NCBI RefSeq assembly: GCF_000010165.1
Contig: NC_012491.1
Coordinates: 2,425,501 to 2,489,500, forward strand
Source of the DNA: Brevibacillus brevis NBRC 100599
GTDB lineage: Bacteria; Bacillota; Bacilli; Brevibacillales; Brevibacillaceae
Direction: 5' to 3'
DNA length: 64,000 nt
Shown here: positions 9,414-17,814 of the stretch, one piece after another
Numbering within the stretch: the first letter of the stretch is position 1
How the letters are laid out: each line of letters opens with the position of its first letter
Notes under the pieces: model-generated
What the model saw: the letters and a program-made list of their open reading frames with translations, nothing else
The model's database searches: none
What the model was told of the DNA's origin: nothing
Translations under genes and position numbers: made by a program

Positions 9414-9851
9414 TCACTTAGCTGTTTCTTTAGCTGGTGTAGTAGGTGGTTGTTCGGGGCTTGCAGCGGGTGCGTTTCTATATTCAAAGACCATTTCGGA
9501 GGTACTACTCAATCCGGTTTGTTCCATGCCTTTACTCGTCAAGGCAATTCTGCCAAATGCCGTAATAGTGGAAGGAATCCTTCCATCTGGTTTGATAATG
9601 GTCACAGAAACGGAGTTAATTTCTTCTTTCTTGTCTTTCGCTAAGGCCCTAGTATTTTCCACTAAAGCGCGCAATTCCTTTTCATCATTTGATTCTGTCG
9701 CTAAAGCAACCATCCACATTCCGGTGCTTTCGTCAAATCGGTCAATGGCTAATACATATGCAGGTAGTGGCACTTCTGGTGTGCTTGCCGTTTCACTACA
9801 ACCTGGAAGGATTAGTGCTAGTGCAAGTAGTAAAGCTAGTCTAAATTTCAA
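9414..9851 (-). CDS. small lipoprotein, function unknown
   Basis: 145 residues from a TTG start at 9851 with GAGGAG nine bases before it. A clear lipoprotein signal peptide ends in LILPGC, so the Cys at about 18 should be lipidated and anchor it to the outer face of the membrane. The mature part has an alpha/beta look (YVLAIDRFDES..., VSVTIIKPDGRIP) and a Pro/Ala/Thr-rich tail. No catalytic motif recognised. A TGGTAAAAT extended -10-like sequence lies upstream on this strand. Confidence 0.75.
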   Translation of the reverse strand: MKFRLALLLALALILPGCSETASTPEVPLPAYVLAIDRFDESTGMWMVALATESNDEKELRALVENTRALAKDKKEEINSVSVTIIKPDGRIPSTITAFGRIALTSKGMEQTGLSSTSEMVFEYRNAPAASPEQPPTTPAKETAK

Positions 9852-9946
9852 TCTGCAACTCTCCTCATTATGTTTTTGATGATTTTACCAAAGTTGGAGT
9901 ATTTTCACTATAACTAAAAAATACTCTTTCCGGAGGAACTGAATCC

Positions 9947-10417
9947 ATGTGCCTAGAATTATTCGTCATGATAAGAGAAACACCAGGAATTGAGCCTAAT
10001 CCGATAGTCTCTCCTTATGTTTTGACAGGCAAGCTATCACGTGAAAAAAGTCCTCATTTTTTCAGGCATTTTCCGAAAAAACAGGCATGGTGGGTGACAA
10101 CTGAAGAGGGTTGCGCTTGCAGGTTTAGCATTTCCAAGCATCCTGATAAAGTGAAATTCGGGATGTATCCAGTAGAGGAGAGGCCTCGTTATTATCAAGA
10201 ATACGTAGAGGACTATCAAAAAAGAATTGCAAGAATGATGCATCTACATGCTTGGTGCGAGGAGCTACTTGATCACGACAAGACGCAGGTTGAACTGTAT
10301 GGTTTATGGATAGGTGAGAATTTTACAAAAAGAAAACCTATTTACTCAACGATTGAAGACCTCTTCTCACCAAAAAAATTTCGTTTGGACGAGCAGCATT
10401 ACATCCTGACAAAATGA
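9947..10417 (+). CDS. hypothetical protein, 156 residues
   Basis: Not recognised. Good ribosome site GGAGGA (9932-9937) before ATG 9947. Rich in aromatic and charged residues (HFFRHFPKKQAWWVTTEEGCACRF, PRYYQEYVEDYQKRI), with no membrane segment, so a soluble cytosolic protein is likely. No catalytic motif is visible. It stands alone between a convergent lipoprotein gene and the carbonic anhydrase gene. Confidence 0.65.
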   Translation: MCLELFVMIRETPGIEPNPIVSPYVLTGKLSREKSPHFFRHFPKKQAWWVTTEEGCACRFSISKHPDKVKFGMYPVEERPRYYQEYVEDYQKRIARMMHLHAWCEELLDHDKTQVELYGLWIGENFTKRKPIYSTIEDLFSPKKFRLDEQHYILTK

Positions 10418-10525
10418 ACCATTTGATAAGAAACTGCCACAGTCCCTTGCGAGATTTTGATCCTCCTATGTAAAATAGAAAAGCATACGATACAAATACA
10501 TACTACTAATAGCGAGGCAGGTGCT

Positions 10526-11110
10526 GTGAAAGTGCGCAATTTGGATGAAATTCTCGCCTTTAACCGTGAATTTGTAGAGAAACATGAATATGAAAAGTAC
10601 CAAACTACCAAGTTTCCTGATAAACGACTGGTCGTGCTCTCTTGCATGGATACGCGGTTGGTGGAACTGTTGCCGAAAGCCATGAACATACACAATGGCG
10701 ATATCAAGCACGTAAAAAGCGCCGGGGCAATCGTGTCCCATCCTTTTGGGAGTATCATGCGAAGCATTCTCGTGGCGATCTATGAATTGAATGCAGAAGA
10801 AGTGATGGTTGTCGGTCATTATGACTGCGGGATGAGCGCGATCGACAGCAAGCGCACCATGGAGAAGATGCTGGAGCGAGGAGTCTCGGCTCAAACGTTC
10901 TCCACGCTTCAACATGCAGGGATTAACTTACACAAGTGGCTGCACGGATTTGATCGTGTTGAAGAAAGTGTGAAAAATAGCGTAGATACGATTAAAAATC
11001 ACCCGCTCCTACCACCGAATGTGGATGTCCATGGTTTACTTATTGACCCGGCGACGGGGAGATTGGACGTTGTCGTGAATGGGTATGAGCGAACGAAAGA
11101 TAGTGAGTGA
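10526..11110 (+). CDS. beta-class carbonic anhydrase (YtiB-like)
   Basis: Interconverts CO2 and bicarbonate. 194 residues from GTG 10526 with GAGG upstream; a longer in-frame start at 10457 has no ribosome site. Zinc ligands are the Cys of SCMDTR and the His and Cys of GHYDCGM; the Asp-Arg pair of the beta class is present as DTR. B. subtilis YtiB (187 residues) is the likely relative. The 3' end overlaps the phosphoesterase gene by about 30 bases, so the two are one operon. Confidence 0.9.
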   Translation: MKVRNLDEILAFNREFVEKHEYEKYQTTKFPDKRLVVLSCMDTRLVELLPKAMNIHNGDIKHVKSAGAIVSHPFGSIMRSILVAIYELNAEEVMVVGHYDCGMSAIDSKRTMEKMLERGVSAQTFSTLQHAGINLHKWLHGFDRVEESVKNSVDTIKNHPLLPPNVDVHGLLIDPATGRLDVVVNGYERTKDSE

Positions 11111-11960
11111 TCCTAGCCTTGCTCCCATTTCAAGGAAAACATTTCTCCACAAAGTCAGTAAATGGGCAGGGGGATTGATTGGACTCGGTATAGCGACTGG
11201 CGTGTACGGTCATGTATGGGAACGAAAAGCACTGGATATCGTACGATTGTCCATCACGATACCGGGATTGCCAGAAAGCTTTAAGGGAACAAAGCTCATT
11301 CATTTCAGTGATGTCCATCTCGGTCATTATTTTGAACCGAAAGAGATGGAGCCAGTTATTGCCGCAATCCAGAGCGAAAAACCGGACTTGATTTGCTTCA
11401 CAGGGGATATCGTTGATGAAGTGACGCGACCGCTATTCGCCGCCGTTCCCCTTTTCAATCAGCTTCTAGCCCCATTAGGCAAATTCGCCGTTTTGGGCAA
11501 CCACGATTATCGAGCTGGTGAACAGCAAAAGGTTCGAGATGGCTTAATCGCGTCAGGCTTCGAAGTGTTGGATAATCGGCACGTTGTCGTACACAAGGGT
11601 GGCCAGCAGTTATACATGGCGGGGGTCGATGATATTTTCTATGGTGTACCTGATCTTTCAAGGGCGCTCGAAAATATCCCGCCGAAGGGCAGCGTAATCT
11701 TATTGGCGCATGAGCCTGATTTTGCTGATATTGCGTCAGAGCATCCCGTGCATCTCCAACTGTCCGGCCACAGCCATGGCGGACAAGTACGCTTGCCCTT
11801 CATTGGTCATCTCATGACGCCTCAATACGGACGTAAATATGTACAAGGACTGTATCGGGTAGGTGGCATGGCTGTGTACACCAACAGAGGATTGGGTACG
11901 ACGATCTTGCCAGTTCGTTTATTTTGCCGCCCAGAGCTTACGGTGTTAACACTACAGTGA
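11079..11960 (+). CDS. membrane-exported metallophosphoesterase (YkuE-like)
   Basis: Calcineurin-like phosphoesterase with motifs DVHLGH, GDIVD, GNHDY and GHSHGGQ, giving the di-metal site. About 293 residues; ATG 11079 or 11085, both inside the carbonic anhydrase gene. The N-terminus has SRKTFLHK followed by a hydrophobic stretch. This resembles a twin-arginine signal with the second Arg replaced by Lys; B. subtilis YkuE is a Tat substrate. Its natural substrate is not known. Confidence 0.88.
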   Translation: MGMSERKIVSDPSLAPISRKTFLHKVSKWAGGLIGLGIATGVYGHVWERKALDIVRLSITIPGLPESFKGTKLIHFSDVHLGHYFEPKEMEPVIAAIQSEKPDLICFTGDIVDEVTRPLFAAVPLFNQLLAPLGKFAVLGNHDYRAGEQQKVRDGLIASGFEVLDNRHVVVHKGGQQLYMAGVDDIFYGVPDLSRALENIPPKGSVILLAHEPDFADIASEHPVHLQLSGHSHGGQVRLPFIGHLMTPQYGRKYVQGLYRVGGMAVYTNRGLGTTILPVRLFCRPELTVLTLQ

Positions 11961-11967
11961 ACTTTTG

Positions 11968-12834
11968 TTAATAATGTTCTTTGATCCATTGGACGAATTG
12001 CTGGAAAGCATCGTCCTCTTTTTTTGGGTGCAGGTAGGCGATGAGAGTGGGGCGCACTAATTCGCCGTTTGCGATATCGTAGGCAACTAATCTTCCGGTC
12101 GCCAGCTCTTGTTGGATGGTTCTTTCCGGCAGGATGGTGATCCCTAGCTGACGTTCGACCATTTTTTTAACAGCATTGAAACTGTCCAATTCCATAATAA
12201 TATTCGGAAAAACGCCCTGCTGGGCCAGATAGCGGTCGATTCGTTGGCGATAAGGAGCGGTATGATTCCCGAATACAATCATTTCCTCGGTTCCCCATGC
12301 CTGAAAACCTGGAAACCCGCTTGCCCAAGGATGACTGGGTGCCATGACGAGCAGGAGTCGATCGCTGGGAAGGAATTCTTGATGGATGTGCGGGTGATAC
12401 ATTTCGCTCCCGAGAAAGGCAATATCAGCCGTTCCTGTTAGCAGAGCGCTAAGGGATTCCTCGTACAACGTAGAGCGGACGTAGCAGGTAAAGCCGGGAT
12501 GAGCAATCCGGTACTCCCCGATAAGTCTCGGCAGTTCATAGGCGACAAAAGCTTTTCCTGCGACGATGTTCATCGATTGGCGCTGTTCTTTCTCCTGGAT
12601 AAAGGAGCGCATTTGCTCAACGATGCTCGTCGCAACCGGTAGCAACCGACGTCCTTCGCCTGTAAGACTTACTCCTGAGGCAGTACGAACAAACAGCGCA
12701 CCCCCAACCTGGCGCTCTAGCTGCTTCAATCGGTGCGTCAATGTTGACTGCGCCAAAAATAATGCTTGTGCAGCGCGATTAATCGATCCATGACGAGCAA
12801 TCGTCAAAAATACCTCAAGACTTTCTCGATCCAT
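11968..12834 (-). CDS. LysR-family transcriptional regulator
   Basis: 288 residues from ATG 12834 on the minus strand; AGGAGG lies nine bases before it, and that site would be inside the coding sequence if the longer start were used. N-terminal winged helix (HGSINRAAQALFLAQSTLTHRLKQLE) and a type 2 periplasmic-binding-like effector domain. Divergent from the methyltransferase operon with a 100-base shared region that holds a perfect palindrome, so it probably controls that operon and itself. The effector is unknown. Confidence 0.92.
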   Translation of the reverse strand: MDRESLEVFLTIARHGSINRAAQALFLAQSTLTHRLKQLERQVGGALFVRTASGVSLTGEGRRLLPVATSIVEQMRSFIQEKEQRQSMNIVAGKAFVAYELPRLIGEYRIAHPGFTCYVRSTLYEESLSALLTGTADIAFLGSEMYHPHIHQEFLPSDRLLLVMAPSHPWASGFPGFQAWGTEEMIVFGNHTAPYRQRIDRYLAQQGVFPNIIMELDSFNAVKKMVERQLGITILPERTIQQELATGRLVAYDIANGELVRPTLIAYLHPKKEDDAFQQFVQWIKEHY

Positions 12835-12861
12835 TGTAAGATGCCTCCTATTCAAATTGTC

Positions 12862-12875
12862 GATAACTAGTTATC
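12862..12875. promoter_or_regulatory. palindromic operator between LysR gene and methyltransferase operon
   Basis: GATAACTAGTTATC is a perfect 14-bp palindrome containing ATAAC/GTTAT half-sites, in the divergent promoter region where a LysR protein would bind. A further ATAAC lies at 12884-12888. Confidence 0.55.
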
Positions 12876-12934
12876 TGTATTCTATAACAAGGATGACAAA
12901 CATTGGAATATGATAAAGGCAGGAGGTGTTCCCG

Positions 12935-13744
12935 GTGAAGAATGAGGAGATCAAACAAGCTGTTCAAGCACAATTTGGAAAAAATGCAGAGCAATACGTG
13001 CAAAGCAAGACGCATGCAAAAGGCTGCGACCTGGAACTAATGGTAGAGTGGATGCAGCCAAGAGAGAACTGGCGGGCATTGGATATCGCTACAGGAGGTG
13101 GGCACGTAGCGAGGACTTTGGCTCCTCATGTGAGCTTGGTCGTCGCCACGGATTTGACTCGCCCGATGCTCATGGCGGCATCTGCTGCCAATGAAACAGC
13201 ACTTGTCAATAATGTGATGTATGTGCAGGCTGATGCAGAATCTCTCCCGTTTCTCGATGAATCATTTGAGATTGTCACATGCCGAATTGCAGCTCATCAT
13301 TTTCCAGATCCGGCGGCTTTTGTTCGTGAGGTGAGTCGCGTGCTGACCCCAGGGGGTGTGTTTCTCTTCATTGACAATGTTTCGCCTGAGGACTCGTCGC
13401 TTTCCGCATTCATAAATGAAGTAGAGAAAACACGCGATCCCAGTCATGCTCGTTGTCTTTCCGTCGGTGAATGGCACGCTTTGTTTGAAGCGAATGGCTT
13501 GATTTTGCAAAAGCAACGGGAACGCAAAAAAAGGTTTGAATTTTTAGCATGGGTTCAGCGTACCTCCGAATCATCTGAGCAGGAAGTGAATGTGGAAAAT
13601 CTGCTACTGAACGCTACAGATGAACAAAAGGAGTATCTTGGGATTACCACAAACGAAGGCAGAGTAATGACCCATCAGATTGACGAATGGATGGTTCTGT
13701 GCAAAAAAAGAGGAGGACAAGAAGACGATGACAACCAAGCATGA
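12935..13744 (+). CDS. SAM-dependent methyltransferase (UbiE/class I type)
   Basis: 269 residues from GTG 12935 with AGGAGG eight bases upstream. Class I fold: motif I LDIATGGGHVAR (about 50-62), acidic ATDLTRPM after beta-2, QADAESLPF, and LTPGGVFLFIDN in motif IV/post. The C-terminal third is family-specific and may bind the substrate. Its 3' end overlaps the VOC gene by 17 bases. The substrate cannot be told from sequence; a small molecule is likely. Confidence 0.9.
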   Translation: MKNEEIKQAVQAQFGKNAEQYVQSKTHAKGCDLELMVEWMQPRENWRALDIATGGGHVARTLAPHVSLVVATDLTRPMLMAASAANETALVNNVMYVQADAESLPFLDESFEIVTCRIAAHHFPDPAAFVREVSRVLTPGGVFLFIDNVSPEDSSLSAFINEVEKTRDPSHARCLSVGEWHALFEANGLILQKQRERKKRFEFLAWVQRTSESSEQEVNVENLLLNATDEQKEYLGITTNEGRVMTHQIDEWMVLCKKRGGQEDDDNQA

Positions 13745-14108
13745 ATGGATTGGGCTCGACCATGTACAATTAGCAGCACCAGCAGGTACAGAGGACGTAG
13801 CTCGCAAGTTTTTCGGTGAGCTTTTGGGAATGCCAGAGGTTCCAAAGCCAGCGAAGCTTCTCGTTCGAGGTGGTGTATGGTTTCAATGTGGGGCGCAAAT
13901 GATTCATATTGGCGTAGAGGAAGGATTCATCCCTGCGAAAAAAGCACATCCGGCGTTCCTTGTGCAAAACATTGGTTCGCTGATGGAGCATCTGCAAGCA
14001 AATGGGATCTCATTTCGGATTGACGAAGAAATTCCTCACCTTATTCGCTTTTTCACAGAGGACCCATTTGGAAACCGTCTAGAGTTCATGGAGGCGAAGC
14101 AGGAATGA
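13728..14108 (+). CDS. VOC (glyoxalase/dioxygenase) superfamily protein
   Basis: 126 residues from ATG 13728, AGGAGG at 13711-13716. One vicinal-oxygen-chelate fold with metal-ligand-like residues: His in GLDHVQLA near the start, His in MIHIGVEE in the middle, and Glu in DPFGNRLEFMEA at the end. Members include glyoxalases, dioxygenases and fosfomycin- or bleomycin-binding proteins. It lies between two methyltransferase genes and overlaps both. Confidence 0.85.
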   Translation: MTTKHEWIGLDHVQLAAPAGTEDVARKFFGELLGMPEVPKPAKLLVRGGVWFQCGAQMIHIGVEEGFIPAKKAHPAFLVQNIGSLMEHLQANGISFRIDEEIPHLIRFFTEDPFGNRLEFMEAKQE

Positions 14109-14908
14109 CAATTGATTTTCACGCGGAAAAAAACCAGTTGAGCTATACGGGGAGAACCGCTGATGATTCGTGGAGTCAGACAATCCTGTCACTCGTCAAT
14201 CCCGTGGGGAAAAATGTCGTGGACATCGGTTGTGGCGGAGGAATTTACAGTAAGGCTTGGTCTAGGCTAGGAGCTGCCTCTGTCACGGGCATTGATTTTT
14301 CCCGCGTGATGGTGGAAGCGGCGAGCGAGCAATGCGCAGACGATCCGAAGCTTTCGTTTGCACAAGGGGATGCCCGCTCAACCGGATTGCCGAGTCAGTG
14401 TGCGGATATTGTATTCGCTCGCGCCTTGATCCATCATTTTCCGGAACAAGACTTGCAGAAGTTTTTTAAAGAAGTTATCAGGCTATTGGCACCGGGCGGG
14501 ATTTGCTTAATCCAGGACCGGACAATGGACGATGTCAAAATGCCAGCCTCACCGACTCATTTTCGCGGTTTTTTCTTTACTCGATACCCGCGCTTGCTAA
14601 CGATAGAGCAGACACGAAGACCGGATGATACAATGGTGCAGAACACGATGAAGCTCGCGGGGCTTGAACAGGTGAACAAGACGACGCTTTGGGAGACAAG
14701 ACGCGAATACAATAGCTGGTCTGAATTGGAAGCTGACTTACTTTCCAGAAAAGGCCGCTCCATTTTGCATGAATTAACCGATGAAGAACTGAAAGACCTC
14801 GTTCATACCATTCATGATCACGTAGCCGGGCAAGAAAAATGGAATGAGCAAGATTGCTGGAGTATATGGATAGGTAGCGCAGCTTGTGGCACAATAAAAG
14901 GGAAATAA
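14105..14908 (+). CDS. SAM-dependent methyltransferase, second of the operon
   Basis: 267 residues; its ATG overlaps the VOC stop (ATGA). Class I motif VVDIGCGGGIYSKAW near residue 40, then TGIDFSRVMVEAA and LAPGGICLIQDRT. It differs clearly from the upstream methyltransferase in the C-terminal half, so this is not a recent tandem copy. The three-gene operon with its LysR regulator looks like a small modification or detoxification unit. Confidence 0.88.
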   Translation: MTIDFHAEKNQLSYTGRTADDSWSQTILSLVNPVGKNVVDIGCGGGIYSKAWSRLGAASVTGIDFSRVMVEAASEQCADDPKLSFAQGDARSTGLPSQCADIVFARALIHHFPEQDLQKFFKEVIRLLAPGGICLIQDRTMDDVKMPASPTHFRGFFFTRYPRLLTIEQTRRPDDTMVQNTMKLAGLEQVNKTTLWETRREYNSWSELEADLLSRKGRSILHELTDEELKDLVHTIHDHVAGQEKWNEQDCWSIWIGSAACGTIKGK

Positions 14909-14930
14909 TTGTGAAACTTTTTGTTCACAA
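14909..14930. repeat. inverted repeat directly after the methyltransferase operon
   Basis: TTGTGAA (14909-14915) and TTCACAA (14924-14930), 8 bases apart, start at the base after the stop codon. No T run follows, so it is a weak terminator at best; it could also be an operator for the small gene at 15025. Confidence 0.4.
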
Positions 14931-15024
14931 ATTTGGATATGCTTGTCTCATAATACCTGAAGCTATATAATGGAATTGCCATTGTATTCCTGTTTGCGTT
15001 ATCATGGTGAAGGAGTTGTCGTTA

Positions 15025-15201
15025 ATGAAACTAGTTTTATTTGACGTCCTGATGTTTATCTTCACATTCTTTATCGCTTGGGGCTGTTTGAATTCCATCA
15101 AAGCGAAAAACACATTTGCAATCTTATTTGGCTTTGTATCTTTGGTGGTCTTCCTGTTCGCAGATGGTTTGATCATTTATTACCTGGCCAAGGGTGCGTA
15201 A
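15025..15201 (+). CDS. small two-helix membrane protein, possibly DUF2759
   Basis: 57 residues from ATG 15025, AAGGAG ten bases upstream. Two membrane helices (about 4-20 and 30-52) joined by a basic KAKN loop. The pattern AWG-x-x-N-x-x-KAKN recalls the small DUF2759 (YqgW) proteins of Bacillus, though I am not certain of the family. It stands alone and ends at a strong terminator. Confidence 0.7.
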   Translation: MKLVLFDVLMFIFTFFIAWGCLNSIKAKNTFAILFGFVSLVVFLFADGLIIYYLAKGA

Positions 15202-15227
15202 GATTAAACTGAAAACGTTTCGCTTAA

Positions 15228-15264
15228 AAGAGGTTGTGCATTCGATGCACGGCTTCTTTTTTTT
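15228..15264 (+). terminator. strong terminator after the small membrane protein gene
   Basis: A 14-bp stem from 15228-15241 with 15245-15258 (core GTGCAT-TCG-ATGCAC), then a run of eight T. Confidence 0.88.
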
Positions 15265-15266
15265 GT

Positions 15267-15288
15267 GAAAAACATCTCGATGTTTTTC
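15267..15288. repeat. 9-bp hairpin GAAAAACAT-CTCG-ATGTTTTTC
   Basis: Perfect inverted repeat with a 4-base loop directly behind the terminator and in front of the paired-hairpin element. On either strand it carries a T-rich arm and might back up termination. Confidence 0.5.
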
Positions 15289-15302
15289 ATTGAACATGAC
15301 GG

Positions 15303-15345
15303 GACCGCTGGCGGTCTGCAAAAAACGGTCTGACCGTTTTTTGCA
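15303..15345 (+). promoter_or_regulatory. paired-hairpin element upstream of steA (copy B)
   Basis: GACCGC-TG-GCGGTC (15303-15316), then a perfect 14-bp inverted repeat around one central base (TGCAAAAAACGGTC / GACCGTTTTTTGCA, 15317-15345). Order, GACCG/CGGTC cores and T-rich descending arm are the same as in copy A at 5744-5788. A TGCATG/CATACTA pair resembling a sigma-G promoter follows (15342-15372). Confidence 0.5.
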
Positions 15346-15389
15346 TGTAGGGAGGAAATATTTAGCATACTAAAGGCGGAGGTGGAAAA

Positions 15390-16556
15390 GTGGGCAAACG
15401 AAATGGTTCTGCAGCACATTCATACACCGCTGTCGTAGCGGCTGATCTGAAGACGAAGCAGTTGTGCAAACGTCTCCACTCCCATCATATCGCCATCATT
15501 GATCATCCGGACGTTGATGAGATAGCAGCACAGTCCCTACTGGAAAGAGGGGTTAAAGTCGTCCTCAACCTTTCGCCATTCATGACGGGGCAATACCCGG
15601 CTGAAGGGGCTCGCCAACTTTTAGCAAACGGTGTCACACTTTATGAGGTACTGGATGTAGATGTGTCGGATTCGTTCATGGAATGGATCGAGGGCAAGTA
15701 TGCAACGATACGTGAAGAAAATTTGTACATCCTATTGGAGGAGAAGTGGGTCCATGTGTACAGGCTACAGCAGGTGACAGTTCCCTCTGTTTTGAACCGA
15801 TGGCATGAAGCGCAGGATAAGTTGGATGACACACTCTCGTCGTTTATCGACAACACTCTGTTGTACGCCAGCAAGGAGAAAGACCTGTTTATGAAACCAC
15901 TTTGCCGTGTGCAATTACATACAAAAATGGAACAGCGACACGTCGTAGTTGTCGTTCGCGGGAAACATTATAGAGAGGACTTACTGACGCTATCTTCCTA
16001 TATTCGGGAATATCGTCCTGTTTTGATCGGGGTCGATGGCGGTGCAGATGCCCTCATGGAAGCGGGGTATCGTCCAGACCTGATTGTGGGAGATATGGAT
16101 AGCGTCTCGGACAAAGCACTCCAAAGCGGAGCGGAGATCGTTGTCCATGCTTTCATGGATGGGACAGCACCTGGAACGATTCGCATAAAAGCTCTCGGTT
16201 TGCCTTTTCATGTTTTGCCAGCACCTGGTACGAGTGAGGATGTGGCGATGCTGCTAGCGTACGAAAAGGAGGCTGAGCTAATCGTCACGATCGGTGCCCA
16301 TACCAATATGATTGATTTTCTGGAAAAAGGCCGCAAAGGCATGGCGAGCACGTTATTGGTTCGCACGAAGATTGGGACAAAGCTAATTGATGCCAAAGGA
16401 GTCAGTCATCTCTATCGGCCGAGCGAGTCATGGAAGCTGTGGGGTTGGTGTATAGTCGCGATGCTTCTCCCTGTTTCAGCCGCGCTCGTTATTAATCCAA
16501 TCACCCGACATGCTGTACAGATGATTTGGACCAGTTGGCGGACTTGGACGTTATGA
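15390..16556 (+). CDS. steA: SteA-like protein with thiamin pyrophosphokinase-like fold
   Basis: 388 residues from GTG 15390 (GGAGGTGG upstream). The middle part has the thiamin-pyrophosphokinase-like signature (VDGGADALMEAGYRPDLIVGDMDSVS) and a C-terminal membrane helix (about 350-370). This is the make-up of SteA, which in Corynebacterium works with SteB in cell separation and the cytokinetic ring. The next gene is the SteB/MctB partner, which supports the call. It is the first gene of a four-gene operon with a glycosyltransferase and a MraY-like enzyme. Its role in Firmicutes is not established. Confidence 0.8.
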   Translation: MGKRNGSAAHSYTAVVAADLKTKQLCKRLHSHHIAIIDHPDVDEIAAQSLLERGVKVVLNLSPFMTGQYPAEGARQLLANGVTLYEVLDVDVSDSFMEWIEGKYATIREENLYILLEEKWVHVYRLQQVTVPSVLNRWHEAQDKLDDTLSSFIDNTLLYASKEKDLFMKPLCRVQLHTKMEQRHVVVVVRGKHYREDLLTLSSYIREYRPVLIGVDGGADALMEAGYRPDLIVGDMDSVSDKALQSGAEIVVHAFMDGTAPGTIRIKALGLPFHVLPAPGTSEDVAMLLAYEKEAELIVTIGAHTNMIDFLEKGRKGMASTLLVRTKIGTKLIDAKGVSHLYRPSESWKLWGWCIVAMLLPVSAALVINPITRHAVQMIWTSWRTWTL

Positions 16557-16580
16557 ACAACGCACTTCATGGAGGTAGAC

Positions 16581-17135
16581 ATGATACCCTTCCGCTATCA
16601 TTTGATATCACTGGCTGCCATATTTGTCGCACTTGGGGTAGGTATCTTGTTAGGAGGGACCGCAGGCCATTCATGGATAACACAAGGAACAAAAGGCATT
16701 CTTTCCAATATGGAAGCAAAGTACGATCGCGCTCTCAAAAGCAACCATGAATTAAGGCAGCAAATAAATCGTTTGCTGAAGGAAGTTGCGCGCAGCAACC
16801 AAGAAGTCGTCCAACTCATGAGCATACGCTATGTGGATGAACTTGCAGGAAGCAAGGTGTATGTTTGGCAGGAGGATGGCAACGTTGCTGAACAGATTAC
16901 GCAACTGATGCATTCAGTAGGCATGGAAGTGATTTCTTATCACGAGGGTAATAATTGGGGAGATGGGGTGCTTTTGGTGGTAGCAAGACAAGTCCCGCTT
17001 TGGCTACGGGAAAAACAGGTGAATTCCTGGATACATGTCGTAGATGTGCCTGACTCTCCTGCAAAACAATGGGCACTTTTGGAGCAAGTGCAAAATAGAT
17101 TGGCCGAGAGGAAGGGCTCACGTGAAAAAAGTTAG
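16581..17135 (+). CDS. steB: SteB/MctB-like membrane protein (copper transporter family)
   Basis: 184 residues. I chose ATG 16581 (GGAGGT at 16571-16576) because family proteins begin MIxFRYHL-; an ATG at 16569 would put the ribosome site inside the gene. One N-terminal membrane helix with AIFVALGVGILLGG, then a coiled coil (about 45-85) and a small outer domain. Known relatives are mycobacterial MctB (outer membrane copper-handling) and corynebacterial SteB; in a single-membrane Firmicute a division or envelope role is more likely than copper export. Confidence 0.78.
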   Translation: MIPFRYHLISLAAIFVALGVGILLGGTAGHSWITQGTKGILSNMEAKYDRALKSNHELRQQINRLLKEVARSNQEVVQLMSIRYVDELAGSKVYVWQEDGNVAEQITQLMHSVGMEVISYHEGNNWGDGVLLVVARQVPLWLREKQVNSWIHVVDVPDSPAKQWALLEQVQNRLAERKGSREKS

Positions 17136-17814
17136 CGTCGTCATCCCAGCGTTCAACGAACAGGCTTCCATCGGTGATACACTCCGTGCCATCCGTGAAC
17201 GTTTTTTTTGTGATGAACTAATCGTTGTTGATGATGGCAGTCAGGATGAGACGGCACACATCGCAAGCAAGTGGGCGGATAGGGTGATTCGAGCATCGCG
17301 CAATCAAGGAAAAGGTGCAGCTGTTCAATTGGGCTGGAAGTGTGCCAGTGGGGATGTGGTCATGCTTCTCGACGGTGATTTGCGAGACAGCGCAGCAGAA
17401 GCAGCACATTTGCTTACGCCTGTGCTACAAGATGTCTGTGATATGGCGGTAGCTGTTCTGCCACCTCCGCAAGTGAAAGCAGGTCTCGGATTAGCAAAAG
17501 GCTTGGCCCATCATGGCATCCGGATGTTGACAGGCTTTGAAGCAAAAGCACCTTTATCGGGACAACGGGCAATACGTCGCGAGCTTCTTGACCGATTGGG
17601 GAGTCAGGATAAGGGATTTGGCCTAGAGGTGGGGCTCACTGTCGATGCTTTGCGGGCAGGGTATCGTGTAGCGGAGGTCCCTGTCTTTTTTTCGCATCGT
17701 GAAACGAAAAACGATTGGGCAGGCTTCAGTCATCGCGGGAAGGAGTTTGTCGCGATTAGCCGAACGCTATGCTGGAAATGGTGGGAGGGCCAAGCGTGGA
17801 AACGAAAATCATGA
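17122..17814 (+). CDS. family 2 glycosyltransferase
   Basis: 230 residues from GTG 17122, overlapping steB by 14 bases. GT-A fold: VSVVIPAFNEQASI at the start, VVDDGSQDET (nucleotide-sugar binding) and MLLDGDLRD, the DxD metal site. There are no membrane helices, unlike many dolichyl-phosphate-mannose-synthase-like enzymes; it may act on a lipid-linked acceptor made by the next gene product. The sugar is unknown. Confidence 0.88.
   Translation: MKKVSVVIPAFNEQASIGDTLRAIRERFFCDELIVVDDGSQDETAHIASKWADRVIRASRNQGKGAAVQLGWKCASGDVVMLLDGDLRDSAAEAAHLLTPVLQDVCDMAVAVLPPPQVKAGLGLAKGLAHHGIRMLTGFEAKAPLSGQRAIRRELLDRLGSQDKGFGLEVGLTVDALRAGYRVAEVPVFFSHRETKNDWAGFSHRGKEFVAISRTLCWKWWEGQAWKRKS

Noticed and set aside
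14909..14930. Rex-type operator TTGTGAA...TTCACAA
   Set aside because: Rex sites have a 4-base centre; here it is 8, and the site follows a stop codon rather than preceding a redox gene.
15209..15222. cre-like TGAAAACGTTTCGC
   Set aside because: The right half does not fit (11 of 14) and it lies after a gene, at a terminator, not near a promoter.
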